Shown: positions 1 to 9,969 of the stretch, piece after piece | How the letters are laid out: the number at the start of each line of letters is the position of its first letter | Numbering within the stretch: the stretch's first letter is position 1 | NCBI GenBank assembly: GCA_018257865.1 | Contig: JAEUBA010000091.1 | Span: 61,226-125,225, forward strand | Source of the DNA: Stereocaulon alpinum | Taxonomy: Eukaryota > Ascomycota > Lecanoromycetes > Lecanorales > Stereocaulaceae | Direction of reading: 5' to 3' | Length of the DNA: 64,000 nucleotides | Notes under the pieces: model-generated | Told to the model about the DNA's origin: nothing | Seen by the model: the letters and a program-made list of their open reading frames with translations, nothing else | The model's database searches: none | Position numbers and translations under genes: made by a program

Positions 1-348
1 GCTTGTTCTGATCTGGGTGGCTGGGTATCTGTCACTGACTTTGCCACTTCTGACTGTCCCATTCAGAGAGATCAAGTATTGGCACTATTGGTCGGTGCCA
101 GTCAGCCTGATACGGGGACTTGCTGGGAAAGGCTGGGTGACGTGGTGACATTACGGCTGGCAGTGTAGACAGAGCCGCAGTGTAGAACATTGTTACAGTG
201 TCATCTTAAGCCCTTGTTGGGTGCACGATCCCTAGCATGAGTATGCGCCCCGAATGATGCATTTCGCGGCTCCCTTGTGGAAGTGTTCGTACCCTTGTTG
301 GTAAAATTAGGATTGAGAAGAAGCGTGATTTTCGATGCGGCTTGCTTG
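1..348. other. Intergenic left edge
   Basis: No convincing coding frame, RNA gene or repeat is visible. It lies downstream of the minus-strand gene ending at 349 and probably includes its 3' untranslated region. Confidence 0.5.
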
Positions 349-768
349 TCATTCGGCCTCACTCCTAGACCTCAGCACTTTTGTAGTCTCTACCCGTGTT
401 CGTGGTAGCTTCTTGACTGTATCCTCCTTCCCAAAGCCCAGCACCTCCCCAATGAACCCTCTCGGTTTCGGTACAGGACATTCATGCGAGATTCTCCTCA
501 TCGTTAGCTTCTCCTCCTCTGATGTCTCCGGTGACGATACTAATTCGTCTTCTCTGCTCGAACCCAGCATATTGGGGGCATTCGCAGGCCGACGCCGTCT
601 TCTCCGCTTTCCATCCTCCGTGATCTCGAAATCTCCATCTGCGAACTTGACGCGTGGAGCAGGACAGGGTATGATATGTGGCATACCAACCACGAGAAAA
701 GAGACGAGGAGAGTCGTGCCGAAGAGAGAGGTGGTGAGGCGGGATCGGGGGTGAAGATGGGGGGTCAT
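349..768 (-). CDS. Small conserved-looking single-pass protein, function unknown
   Basis: Single exon, 139 aa. The frame is open further upstream (to 975), but the ATG at 768 is preferred because its context is CCACCATGA and the residues before it are low complexity. The protein starts with a short basic segment, then one hydrophobic stretch (about residues 13-31, TTSLFGTTLLVSFLVVG), a PCPAPR motif, an arginine run (GKRRRRRRP), an acidic-serine stretch and a CPVPKPRG motif near residue 108. This layout suggests a small membrane-anchored protein, perhaps in an organelle membrane, with its basic part on one side. The family was not recognised. It diverges from the PPG1 gene across about 600 bp. 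Confidence 0.6.
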   Translation of the reverse strand: MTPHLHPRSRLTTSLFGTTLLVSFLVVGMPHIIPCPAPRVKFADGDFEITEDGKRRRRRRPANAPNMLGSSREDELVSSPETSEEEKLTMRRISHECPVPKPRGFIGEVLGFGKEDTVKKLPRTRVETTKVLRSRSEAE

Positions 769-1376
769 GGTGGAGGTGTCTTGCTGCCTTGGGGCCGGAG
801 CTGAATCTATACGACTTTCGCTGCAAAGAGTCACCAAGTAGAGCTGGTTATGAACACTGAATGAGCGAACATTGAGTCCATTGGAATAATAATGATGATG
901 CTGCTGCGTGGAATTTGACATCCGCGAATCTAGCTTGAAGATCCTTGCCATATGTGTGGCAATATCAAAAGTCACGCTAGCAAAATAAATAGCCCCATCG
1001 CGCCTTTGGAAGCTCCGTTTCCAAGCACTTAAGTCTCACGAACCTGCTCAAGTATTGCCAGCTGCGGTCCTTAACTCTACACTTGCTCTACTTGGTTCAT
1101 TGCATGTGCTCAGATTAGAGTCGGAAACAGAGTAGCCAATACTTCGCCCCGTTCCGCCACCGATCCCAACTTCCACTGAACCCCAGTCGCATCGTATTGA
1201 TTGCAATATTGATAGATGATGGAAAGAATTGGAAGCCCAGCCTAGTATCAGAGGAAGAGAGGAGATCTTCTCCCGCCCAGGGTAGTCCGCATACCCCGCC
1301 TTTGCCTTCCAGAGCACTTTAAAAGCGTGGAACACGCCTGTCGCCCCACCCATCTTTTGGGCGACGCGGGGCGACG
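769..1376. promoter_or_regulatory. Divergent promoter region between the small membrane protein and PPG1
   Basis: A 608-bp gap between two divergently transcribed starts. Both promoters must lie here. No specific operator motif can be asserted from the sequence alone. A minus-strand open frame (1048-1587) overlaps the first PPG1 exons and is treated as a shadow. Confidence 0.5.
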
Positions 1377-2753
1377 ATGAGCGATCTAGATAAGTAGGTG
1401 CTGGTTCCGTGAAATGCTCGAGCATGTATGTACTAAAACCATATGCTAGGGCGATTTCTGAGCTTCGCGCTTGCAAGATCATCCCCGAACCCCAAGTCCG
1501 CGAGATCTGCCATAAAGCACGCGAGCTGCTGATCGAAGAGGCCAACGTTGTCCAAGTCGACGCTCCTGTCACAATATGTGGAGACATACACGGACAATTC
1601 CATGACTTGATGGAGTTGTTCAGAGTGGGAGGAGACGTACCGGATACGAATTACCTTTTCATGGGCGACTTTGTCGACAGAGGCTTCTACTCACTAGAAA
1701 GCTTTCTCTTGTTATTGTGCTTAAAGGTCAGATATCCAGATCGGATAACACTGATAAGAGGGAACCACGAGTCAAGGCAAATAACGACGGTGTACGGATT
1801 TTACGATGAGTGTTTACGAAAATATGGGAGCGCTAATGTGTGGAGATACTGCTGTGAAGTCTTCGACTACTTGGCACTTGGGGCTATAGTGTTGGGCACG
1901 AGCTCGACGCTGGACCCATCATTCACGGATCAGTCCCAAGCTATCGAACCCGTGGACGACGATGTGGAGATTGAGATCATGAATTCAAGGAATGAGGTCA
2001 CAGCAAGATTTCCAAGAAGCAGACGACGGCTATATGAGTCAGAAGCGCTGAACTCCTCACCGCCGGGCACACCTGCGAAGATTGGCCCTTCCGGTACTGG
2101 TGCTACAAGCGACGCAGGAGGCTCAATACAAAGTGGTGGTGGGGCAGTGCTGTGTGTGCATGGAGGACTAAGCCCACTTATTGACAGCGTCGATAAAATA
2201 CGGCTACTTGATAGAAAACAGGAGGTACCACATGAGGGCGCCATGTGTGATTTGCTTTGGAGTGACCCGGACGAGATTGATGGCTGGGGTCTCTCACCAC
2301 GAGGCGCAGGCTTTCTCTTCGGCTCCGATATTGTCAAACGATTCAATCATCTTAACGACCTCTCATTGATAGCCCGAGCACATCAACTAGTGATGGAAGG
2401 GTTCAAAGAGATGTTTGACTCCAGCATTGTCACCGTATGGTCAGCCCCAAATTATTGCTATCGATGCGGTAATGTCGCAGCTATATTAGAGCTGGGGGAG
2501 GATACAAGCCACGGTGGCGTCATATCGAGGAGCAACGGGGATGCAGGCAGGAGCTTGCAATTACTGCCTTCAAATGGCATTCCAAGATCTGGGCCTGGGA
2601 GGAGGTATAGGGTGTTCGAAGCTGCACCGCAAGATCCGCGGGGCATGCCTGCGAAGAAACCTGTAGCTGACTACTTCTTGGTACGTTCTTCGACTCAACT
2701 CCGATCTCGGCAAATCTCTATTTGAAAGCAATACTAATCAAGTTTCACAGTAA
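1377..2753 (+). CDS. PPG1: PPG1-type serine/threonine protein phosphatase catalytic subunit
   Basis: PP2A-like metallophosphatase that dephosphorylates Ser/Thr residues. Model: exons 1377-1393, 1450-2680 and 2751-2753, 416 codons including the stop (415 aa). Intron 1 (GTAGGT..TAG) has an ACTAAAC branch site and joins MSDLDK to AISELRACK. The metal-binding motifs are intact: GDIHG (residues 50-54), GDFVDRG (78-84), RGNHE (109-113) and HGG (about 243-245). The SAPNYCYRCGN and RVFEAAP segments point to PPG1 rather than PP2A, PP4 or PP6. About 85 residues, rich in acidic, Ser and Gly residues, are inserted before the AVLCVHGG strand compared with yeast Ppg1; I recall similar insertions in other filamentous fungi. 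The last intron (2681-2750, GTACGT..CACAG, branch ACTAAT) ends directly before TAA, so the spliced protein ends in DYFL. Confidence 0.93.
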
Positions 2754-3553
2754 TGTTACTGTGGATATTGTCTGGCGGTAAGGAGACCCTTGCTCCTGGT
2801 GGACAATGCGTCGCACTCGACTGCAACTTAGAGATACCCATATGTTCACAATCTGTCACAACAACGCAACCAATTTAATGTAATGCGTTCATCTGTCATT
2901 AATATTGAGCTATACTCCTTGGGGCACAATAGCCGGAAGGGTAGTACCCTGGACTTGGAGTGCTTACGGACGAAGCTCACTGATCAAGAAGCTCAAGGTC
3001 TTCGAAACGTGCCTTGAGTCTGAAGCGTACCGACTTCAGATTAGAGGAAGTTGGTTCTGAGCTTTTGAACGCCACCAGCGAGCCACCTGGGAGCACAGTG
3101 GCGTATCCTGGTGCACTTTTCACCCGATGCACTGTGCTGTTTATTATTGCCGATGCGTGTGACCGTTGTCGTCCATGTTTTTGAGTTACTGGACCACATT
3201 GATGGAAGTAAGACTTTGCTTGTGACACCTTGTCGGCCCCTTGTTTGACAACAATCTGTGACCTTTGGATTAGGGGCTCACCCCTGAACATGTGCTTGGA
3301 TCCTTCTCGGTCTCAGTCTACGGCTCCAGCCGGCATCCACGGTTTGCACTAAAGTAACAGGTACTCAAAGAATGTAACACGGTTTACAACCCTTCGAAGA
3401 TATCTTCATTCATCTGAAGGTACTCACAGTTTTAAGGACACGTTGATAAACGAGCATCTATTGAGATTTGGTCTATCAAAGTGCTTGAATGATCTGAAGC
3501 TAACCAGTTTGACAACCTTCCACCTACATTCCTGCACACTGACAATCACAACC
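2754..3553. other. Intergenic
   Basis: Contains the 3' end of PPG1 and the promoter of the next gene. A 104-codon minus-strand frame (2977-3291) has no recognisable domain and is not accepted as a gene. Confidence 0.4.
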
Positions 3554-4352
3554 ATGTCCATACACAATGACTTCGGCCTTGAAGCCAGAGAGAACTTCGG
3601 TGGCATACTAGAGCTTGATGACGGCGAGCGAGAGCACTGCGAAGCCAGTGAGCCCACCGAGATCCCAGTGCCGGGGATCAGGAAAGGCGATGTCCTCGTG
3701 GCGGGAATGACAACCGGCGATGGCTACGCCAGAGACAATGAGCGGCCTCTCAAAGTGTTAGCTACCAGGGGATTCCATGACGAATCATCCAAGTGCATCA
3801 TCGACGTTATCGATGTGCTCGATGGCGAGAAAGGAACACTATCATTGCAGATCCGGGATAGTGTCAGCACCATCCGTGTGCAGCGTCACAAATACACCAT
3901 AGTAAGTCTTGTGCTACATTCACCCGAAGTATTATTGGATAAACTGCCACTCTCTGACATCTACTCTGTAGCAAGGCTGGTGTGGTCCCGAACACTTCGA
4001 CCACATGCCCCATTTGCTTCTTCGCAGAGATCTAGGGCATGGCCTTTGCGTGGACACACGATTCAAGATGCCTAAAGGCCAGCTGGGAAGAGATATACGT
4101 GCCTACCGGAGGTTTGCGGGGGAAAGGGGGAACTATGTCAAGAAAGTGTTAGCTAACGCTGTACCGTTGAAGTCGGTCGTTACTGATCGTAAGATTAGCA
4201 CTTGTCGTGATCAGCTGCTTGGGCGAGTACAGACTTGTAGCATTGGGCGTTGGCGATGTGAATTAACGATGTCGATGGACGACATTCGAACAAACGCAGT
4301 CTTTTCCATAACAGATCAACCAAGGCTACGACTAAATGGCCATGAATCTTGA
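3554..4352 (+). CDS. Hypothetical protein, two exons
   Basis: Not recognised. Proposed exons 3554-3901 and 3972-4352 (242 aa). The ATG has an ACCATGT context; the donor GTAAGT at 3902 follows codon 116 exactly and the acceptor TAG ends at 3971, keeping the frame. Exon 1 encodes an acidic N-terminus followed by a strand-like, charged segment (KCIIDVIDVLDGEKG, LSLQIRDSVS). Exon 2 begins QGWCGPEHFDHMPH and is basic. No signal peptide or membrane segment is seen. The end of exon 2 is less coding-like, so the true 3' end may differ. Its last 37 bases overlap, in antisense, the minus-strand frame that ends at 4316. Confidence 0.4.
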
Positions 4353-4899
4353 ATCTGACTATTGTAGTTGCTATTAAGCGCCAAAGTGACTTGTATCGAC
4401 TCCACCAACTTGCGATACATCTTACACCAAGTGACTTTGTTCTCCTGATATGAGAGGTCTACATCAGTGACACCGCTGCCCTTGTCCAAGAAGCTAAGCA
4501 TACTCGCTGCTGTCCGTTCTGGATTTTCATCCCCCACGAGACCTGTCAACAACCGTTTTCCCTATAAAGCCACAGCAATTGATAGCTTACCAAGCCAACG
4601 TCCAGCCTTGAAACAATGTGGCTAATCCATTCAGCTGTGCGTAGTTGCAATACGACGCAGAGGGGTCTGGCCTGAGAATGCCAGACGTCGAAACACACGC
4701 CGCTTGTTGGCATTGGGAAATGGCCGCCGACAAACAGATACCCAGGCCAAGTCGGAAAATTCTCGCCTCGATATGTCATAGCTTCGCGTTTGACAAAGTC
4801 TGGTTGATAAGAAAAGTGCCCAAACCGGCTGCCGGTAAGGGCAGGGCCTTTGGTAAAGCGAGTGCAGGCTGTCCCGAAGGGACTATCTCGTTCTCAAAT
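4316..4899 (-). pseudogene. Coding-like minus-strand segments that do not splice cleanly
   Basis: Two open stretches have good amino-acid texture. About 4570-4899 reads RFTKGPALTGSRF, then MTYRGENFPTWPGYLF and RTAEWISHIVSRLDVG. 4316-4552 reads GLVGDENPERTAASML and then VTWCKMYRKLVESIQV. They look like successive exons, but the only good donor between them (GTAAGC after the LDVGL codons) is phase 0, while the acceptor (GACAG) needs phase 1 to stay in the second frame. Either a one-base change has broken the gene, or the sequence or my junction is wrong. They may be the original C-terminal part of the secreted protein that starts at 5592. Confidence 0.3.
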
Positions 4900-4935
4900 G
4901 AATCTGTACCCCAAAGGAAAACCCCAATACCCTCT

Positions 4936-5592
4936 CTAGCACCTACATGTTGTTAAAACTTGTGGAAGACCTTCTATAGAGGGAACATAGCAAGATGAAT
5001 TGTAGATGAATGTCCGAATTGCTTACCTAGGGGTGCCCATCCTGGTTGACCCTTACTCTCTGAGCAACTCCTCTGGAGCTTGATAGCAGTGACATAAATA
5101 TCCAGAAACGAAGCTTGGTCGCGAGAAGGGAAAGCTGTGCCTTTGTCGACCCCAGGAAGTCTTCCACCAGGAAAGAAGTTCAACATAACGATTGCCAACG
5201 TGCAATTGCCTTGTACCATCAGTATTTGGCCGAAGGACTGAGGTAGGAGCTTAGAAGTACGACTCACCAACAGCATATTTTCTTGGCGTCCGCATATAAT
5301 CTTGGCCACGTGGCCTGGCATTGGGGGACAAGAAGTCATAATTCTTGGCGCCAAAGTATATGACTTCGACATCGTACAGGAGCTTGACGGCTTCGTTACA
5401 GTCTTGTTTGCTCGAGCCTGAACCTCTCCATCTTGCACTGTTGGTGCAACAGTACCCGTCAGAAATGCCCGAGCTTATATTCCTTGGCTGGACCCATACT
5501 GGATCAGCTGACGCTAATGGCAAGGCGTCGAAGATCGTAAAGAATGCAATGAGAAGAGTTCCATAGACATGCATTATCTGCCATTTCGCCAT
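4936..5592 (-). CDS. Small secreted cysteine-containing protein
   Basis: Model on the minus strand: exons 5592-5268, 5209-5027 and 4973-4936, 181 aa. The ATG at 5592 starts a clear signal peptide (hydrophobic core GTLLIAFFTIFDALPLASA). The mature part contains GYCCTNSARW, a CNEAVKLLYDVEV segment, GNCTLAIVML and RSCSES, and ends in TTCRC under this model. The spacing of CNEAV..GNC..V resembles many fungal small secreted proteins of unknown role; no enzyme motif is seen. Donors GTGAGT and GTAAGC both keep phase 1. The third exon is the weakest part: a longer intron to about 4900 would instead lead into the frames at 4316-4899. Cell-wall or extracellular function is inference. Confidence 0.5.
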
Positions 5593-6008
5593 TCTTGGAG
5601 AATTCTGAAGATGACAGCCAGATGCAGATGCATGCATGTCGGCGGCTATATAGCGGATATCACTGGCGCATGAGCGAACGCCTTTGAGCATAGCCGTCTT
5701 GTGAGGTCATGTCCATACCCGCAACGACTGCACGTGCTACGAAAGATGGAAGGGCACCAAGGCCAGCCACCCCTAACTGGCCCCAGATGGCATTGCGTAC
5801 GTACCTTGTGTTTGGTCCCGCAGGGAGATGGATACACCGAGTGAAAGATAACTTCGAGGCTCTGAGCCAGTCGGAACACTCAGGCCTCTACCAATGCCTG
5901 TTCCACAGGCGTCCACTTGCCACTATCTCATTCTTGTTGGAACCGGACACGTGGTTAGTCTGCACTGTTCAACCCAGACATCCTTCCCGAAGTGTTACGC
6001 TTCGCTTG
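5593..6008. other. Intergenic
   Basis: Upstream region of the secreted protein, which starts at 5592, and downstream region of the next minus-strand gene. Plus-strand open frames here (for example 5709-6044) have no domain texture. Confidence 0.4.
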
Positions 6009-6885
6009 CTACCGAAAGCTTTCTGTTTTGGGACACTCAAGTGATGTGAGGATCGCAGGTTCGCGATCATAGTATGGAGGATCTTCGCGCAAGCTTGAAA
6101 GATCCTCTTGTGCCTTATATCGCGTACTGTGGATTCCATTCATTCCCTTCTTCGGCTTAATCATATTTGAAGACTCTGCATGTGCACTTAGCTTACCGAT
6201 AACTGGCCCAAGCCCCTGCTGCAAATGACCCCACGTAGCTATCGTGTCGCTGCGACTTCATGGGCAAAGAAGCATTGCCCGCTCCAAGTCCGTCGTTCAA
6301 GAAGTCGATTCTCATCTTCGCATAAACAACGGCATTACAAGCAATGATAGCCCGAATATTTCGAGCAAGATTGCTCCAAACTAGGGAATCAAGCACCAAG
6401 AGCGCCCCAATAGCAAGCTCTAGACTCAGATCTTCCTGCGGTCTCATCGCTAACAGGCTATCGACAATAACGATAGCAAATCTGTCCACCGTTGATGCTT
6501 CAGGCTGGGCCCTCAAAGCCGTGACTCGGTCACTGATTGCAAGCAGTACGTGGTACGACTCGGTGGCGCTGCCGAGTCGAGTGCCTAGGTCGGTGATTGA
6601 GAGGACACAGTATTCGTCTGGATCTGTGGTTCGAATTTCTCGTGCGAAGGGAGTTTCTGGCCATCCAGTCAATGAGAGGTTTCTGTACGACATGAGTCAG
6701 CTGTTGTGGGAATAATGGCCCATCATTCTATGGGCCTGTAGGAGGGCATAATACCCGATTTTGTGCGCAAGGTTCGTAGAATTTGGGGGAGGTTTCAAGG
6801 AATTGAGTATGATTGGTAATGACAATGGCAATGCCTCACTTGTCGAGTACATAGATAGCGCAAGATATAGACTATTTAGACGCAT
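6009..6885 (-). CDS. Unrecognised protein, probable three-exon gene
   Basis: The best part is 6693-6197, an open frame with regular helix-like texture (GWPETPFAREIRTTDPDEYC, ESYHVLLAISDRVTALR, LELAIGALLVLDSLVWSN). A good intron (6196-6127, GTAAGC..CACAG) joins ASYR to TRYKAQEDLSSLREDPPYYD and a stop at 6009, keeping the frame. Upstream, a possible intron (about 6770-6702) would join a first exon starting at the ATG at 6885 (MRLNSLYLALSMYST) through AHKIG to NLSLTG; this junction is less certain. No signal peptide, membrane segment or catalytic motif could be named. It may be a predicted cytosolic protein. Confidence 0.45.
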
Positions 6886-8227
6886 TGCACCCTTTAAGAC
6901 AACCTAAAAGCCTAAGTCAAGGATGCAGCGGGGTTGAAGAAGATGAAGATTGGCAATGTTCTCCAAGGAAGAAAAAGGCCTTTGCAGTGGATGGCGCTAG
7001 TCTGGATCTCAGAACTCGTGTCGCATAAGGGGCAGCCGCTCTCGGGTCTAAAGGCGACTGAAAGCGACGGATTCCTCTTGCAAGGGGTTGCGGCAACATA
7101 AGTTCCAGCACAGCTTCTCTGTAGATGTTAGGGGAGCATAGCAATCAATATAGCCAAAGATTTTAACAGGCACTGATGCACGGCCCGTGTCCAATCCAAG
7201 CTCAATTCTAGCCGTGGCATCTACTTCTCGTGGTCTTGCCGCTATCTGATACTTGGCCATCAAGTCAATCAGATGCCAGAGGATGGAAGCAACAGCACTG
7301 GGAAGCTAGTCTCTACATGGCTGCAGTCACCAGGAGCATGTCTGTGAAAGGTGCAAAACAGGCTTCGGTCCCCTGAGTTTGCCAAGTTAATGAGCAATAT
7401 TTGGAAGACCTGACCCGACTACAAAGGGTCAATGTCACCTTCGAAAGAGCATTTACTACTGACACGACTGGCTACGGAGCAGTGACCACCCACTACATCA
7501 ACATTGACTGGCAAAAGCGGGACTCACTAAGTCTTGCTTGGCTTCTATGTGTTGGGGAGATATACAATGGCGCGCTTTCAACTTCTGCCGTTGCAAATAT
7601 CCAAGAACGAATACATATCAGTTGAACGAGGTTGACATCGAACGAAACCAGTGGGCAACAAGCAATGGTACCTTATCAAAGGGAATACATAGATGAATAC
7701 AACGGTTTCGAGTACCCCTAGACTGGCGTCTCCTACACTGACTCGACAAAGAAGTGGACGACGGAAACTCTTGATGACGTCAAGAGCCGCTAGCAGGGAC
7801 TAAAATCCTAGTTTGTAAGCAAAGCAAAGGGCAACTTTCCCTTTTTGGAAGTCCGCCCAAAGGCGAAATGACATCATTTGCATGCGAGACGTAGTGCTGA
7901 GAAATCAGGACATGAGGTCTGGTATACGTGCAAAGGTATTCTTTAGGCCTAGATGGCGCCATGGGCGTCATGTTTTACGCTATGATCATACGGTATAGCC
8001 TGGTTGTTGTTGAGTCATAGTTGACAATGACATAGGTGCTCTTTCAGTCGAGTCATTTGAATATAAAAGACCGGCTTGGTGTTTATCGAACTCTTCTTCG
8101 GACACCCCCACTGAGCCTCACGACACTATCACAATTGTTGTGGCCCGTTGAACGACTCATCTGCCGTGCTTGTTAATTGACTTGCCCTCCCACTCATCCA
8201 TTCACTCGCGCCCAACACATTGAGATC
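6886..8227. other. Intergenic, possibly with a small undetected gene
   Basis: A 71-codon minus-strand frame (7048-7263, MMAKYQIAARPREVDATARI) has plausible composition but no partner exon that I can join with confidence. The rest appears non-coding. The last 250 bp are the promoter and leader of the epoxide hydrolase gene. Confidence 0.35.
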
Positions 8228-9599
8228 ATGGCGCCAATTGTACCCTACAGCGTTGCTGTACCCGATGCCCGGCTCAACAAGTTGCGGGCAAAGCTTGAAG
8301 TTGCTGAGTTTCCGGACGAACTTGACGCGGCCGGGTGGGGCTATGGAGTGCCACTCGCAGACATGAAGAGGCTGACTTCCTATTGGAAAGACAACTACAA
8401 CTGGCGAAAGCAGGAAGAAGAGATCAATCGACTTCCCAACTATCAAACCGACATCCAAATCGATGGCTTCGGGTCGCTAAAGATCCACTTCCTTCATCAA
8501 AAGAGTAACTTGTCGAATGCTATACCTCTACTGTTCTGCCATGGGTGTGAGTGTTTGAAAAGTTGTTGTCAACGCAAAGCAGCCTCTAATATTCGAAAGG
8601 GCCCGGTAGCTTCTTAGAGGTCGTCAAGCTCCTACCCTTGCTTGGAAACCCCGAGAGAGATGCACCAGCATTCCACATCGTAGCACCATCACTACCAAAC
8701 TTTGGATTCTCCGAAGGCCCGAAAGAACGTGGATTTGCATTGAAGCAGTATGCAGAGACGTGCCACAAGCTGATGCTCCATCTCGGGTACGATCAGTATA
8801 GTAAGACTCCTTACTTCTATGGAATGAACAAAGTTGACAGGCTACAGCAACTCAAGGAGGCGATTGGGGCTCCCACATAACACGAATTATGGATCTGCTG
8901 TATCCACAACATATCAAAGGTGCGTCGTGGAAACGCTTCGCAATCTTAGTACATCTGCTGATAAAGCATACCTTAGCATCCCACATCAACTACATAAGCG
9001 CCACCGCACCCCCAAAAATCACAAGCTCCCCGCTCGCAGCCCTCCAGCACGCCCTAACACCCTACACGCCCACTGAAAAAGCCGGCCAAGCACGCACAGC
9101 CTGGTTCCACAACGAAAGCTACGGCTACAACAACCAGCAAAGCACCAAGCCCCAAACAATCGGCTACGCCCTCCACGACAGCCCCATAGCGCTTCTCGCC
9201 TGGATCTACGAAAAGCTCCACGACTGGTCAGATAGCTACCCATGGACTGATGACGAGATCCTCACCTGGGTCTCGATTTACTGGTTCTCGACCGCTGGAC
9301 CAGCGGCTGGTTGTAGGATCTACTACGAATCAAAGCACTCGAGCGAGTTTGGGTATCCAGCTTTACGAACATACATCCCAAACGTCAAACTCGGCCTATC
9401 CTACTTCCCCAAAGATCTCAACGTGCCGCCCAAATCCTGGGGCAAGACGCTGGGACCAGTAGTTTTCGAAAGCGTACATGAAGATGGGGGCCACTTCGCT
9501 GCTCATGAGCGACCGGAAGTGCTGGCTGACGATCTGTTCAGGATGTTTGGGAAAGGTGGGGGTGCGTATGGTGTGGTGAAGGGCAGAACAGGGTACTAG
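8228..9599 (+). CDS. Epoxide hydrolase (EHN domain plus alpha/beta hydrolase fold)
   Basis: Opens epoxide rings with water, giving diols; the natural substrate cannot be read from the sequence. Exons 8228-8546, 8600-8800 and 8848-9599, 423 aa. The N-terminal epoxide-hydrolase domain runs to about residue 90 (DARLNKLRAKL, NRLPNYQTDI). Intron 1 (GTGAGT..AAAG) restores the HGWPG oxyanion motif at residues 105-109; intron 2 (GTAAGA..ACAG) restores QGGDWGS with nucleophile Asp179. The probable catalytic histidine is His389 in EDGGHFAAHE. The length matches microsomal-type fungal members. There is no strong N-terminal membrane anchor, so it is probably soluble. No biosynthetic cluster is evident around it, so detoxification or catabolism is the simplest guess. 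Confidence 0.92.
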
Positions 9600-9969
9600 T
9601 GCGTTACCGATTAATTGTGCCAAGCATAAGAAGCGAGGTTACTGCAAAGGTCGTGCCTCGTGGTAGCGGCACAGCGATAAGAAAAGGCCCCGATCAGTTG
9701 AAGATCGACGCCCGGGAATGCACTGCACGGTTCCGGGGATTAGTACACATAATTCGGTACCTGCGGCTTTAGTAATAGAGGGTTAGAGGAACGAATTTAT
9801 CTTATCTGCATGCCAGTCTAGCGAGATATACACGGTAGGAATTTTCGATGAGTATATAAGGGTACCTAGGTAGAGAGATCTATCTCGAACAGTCTATATA
9901 TTCTGGAAGAAGGGCGTCTCCTAGAAAATGTATCACGATCATTATCTTCCGCATTCAGCCCAGTCACCT
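9600..9969. other. Convergent intergenic region
   Basis: 370 bp between the 3' ends of the epoxide hydrolase gene and the minus-strand rhodopsin-domain gene. It is AT-rich in its second half and has no coding frame. It should contain both polyadenylation regions. Confidence 0.5.

Noticed and set aside
1048..1587. 179-codon minus-strand frame
   Set aside because: Antisense to PPG1 exons 1 and 2, whose plus-strand coding content is unambiguous.
2977..3291. 104-codon minus-strand frame
   Set aside because: No recognisable motif, no signal peptide, and it lies in the PPG1 3' region.
8129..9623. Minus-strand frames opposite the epoxide hydrolase
   Set aside because: Shadows of a gene with intact catalytic motifs and clean introns.
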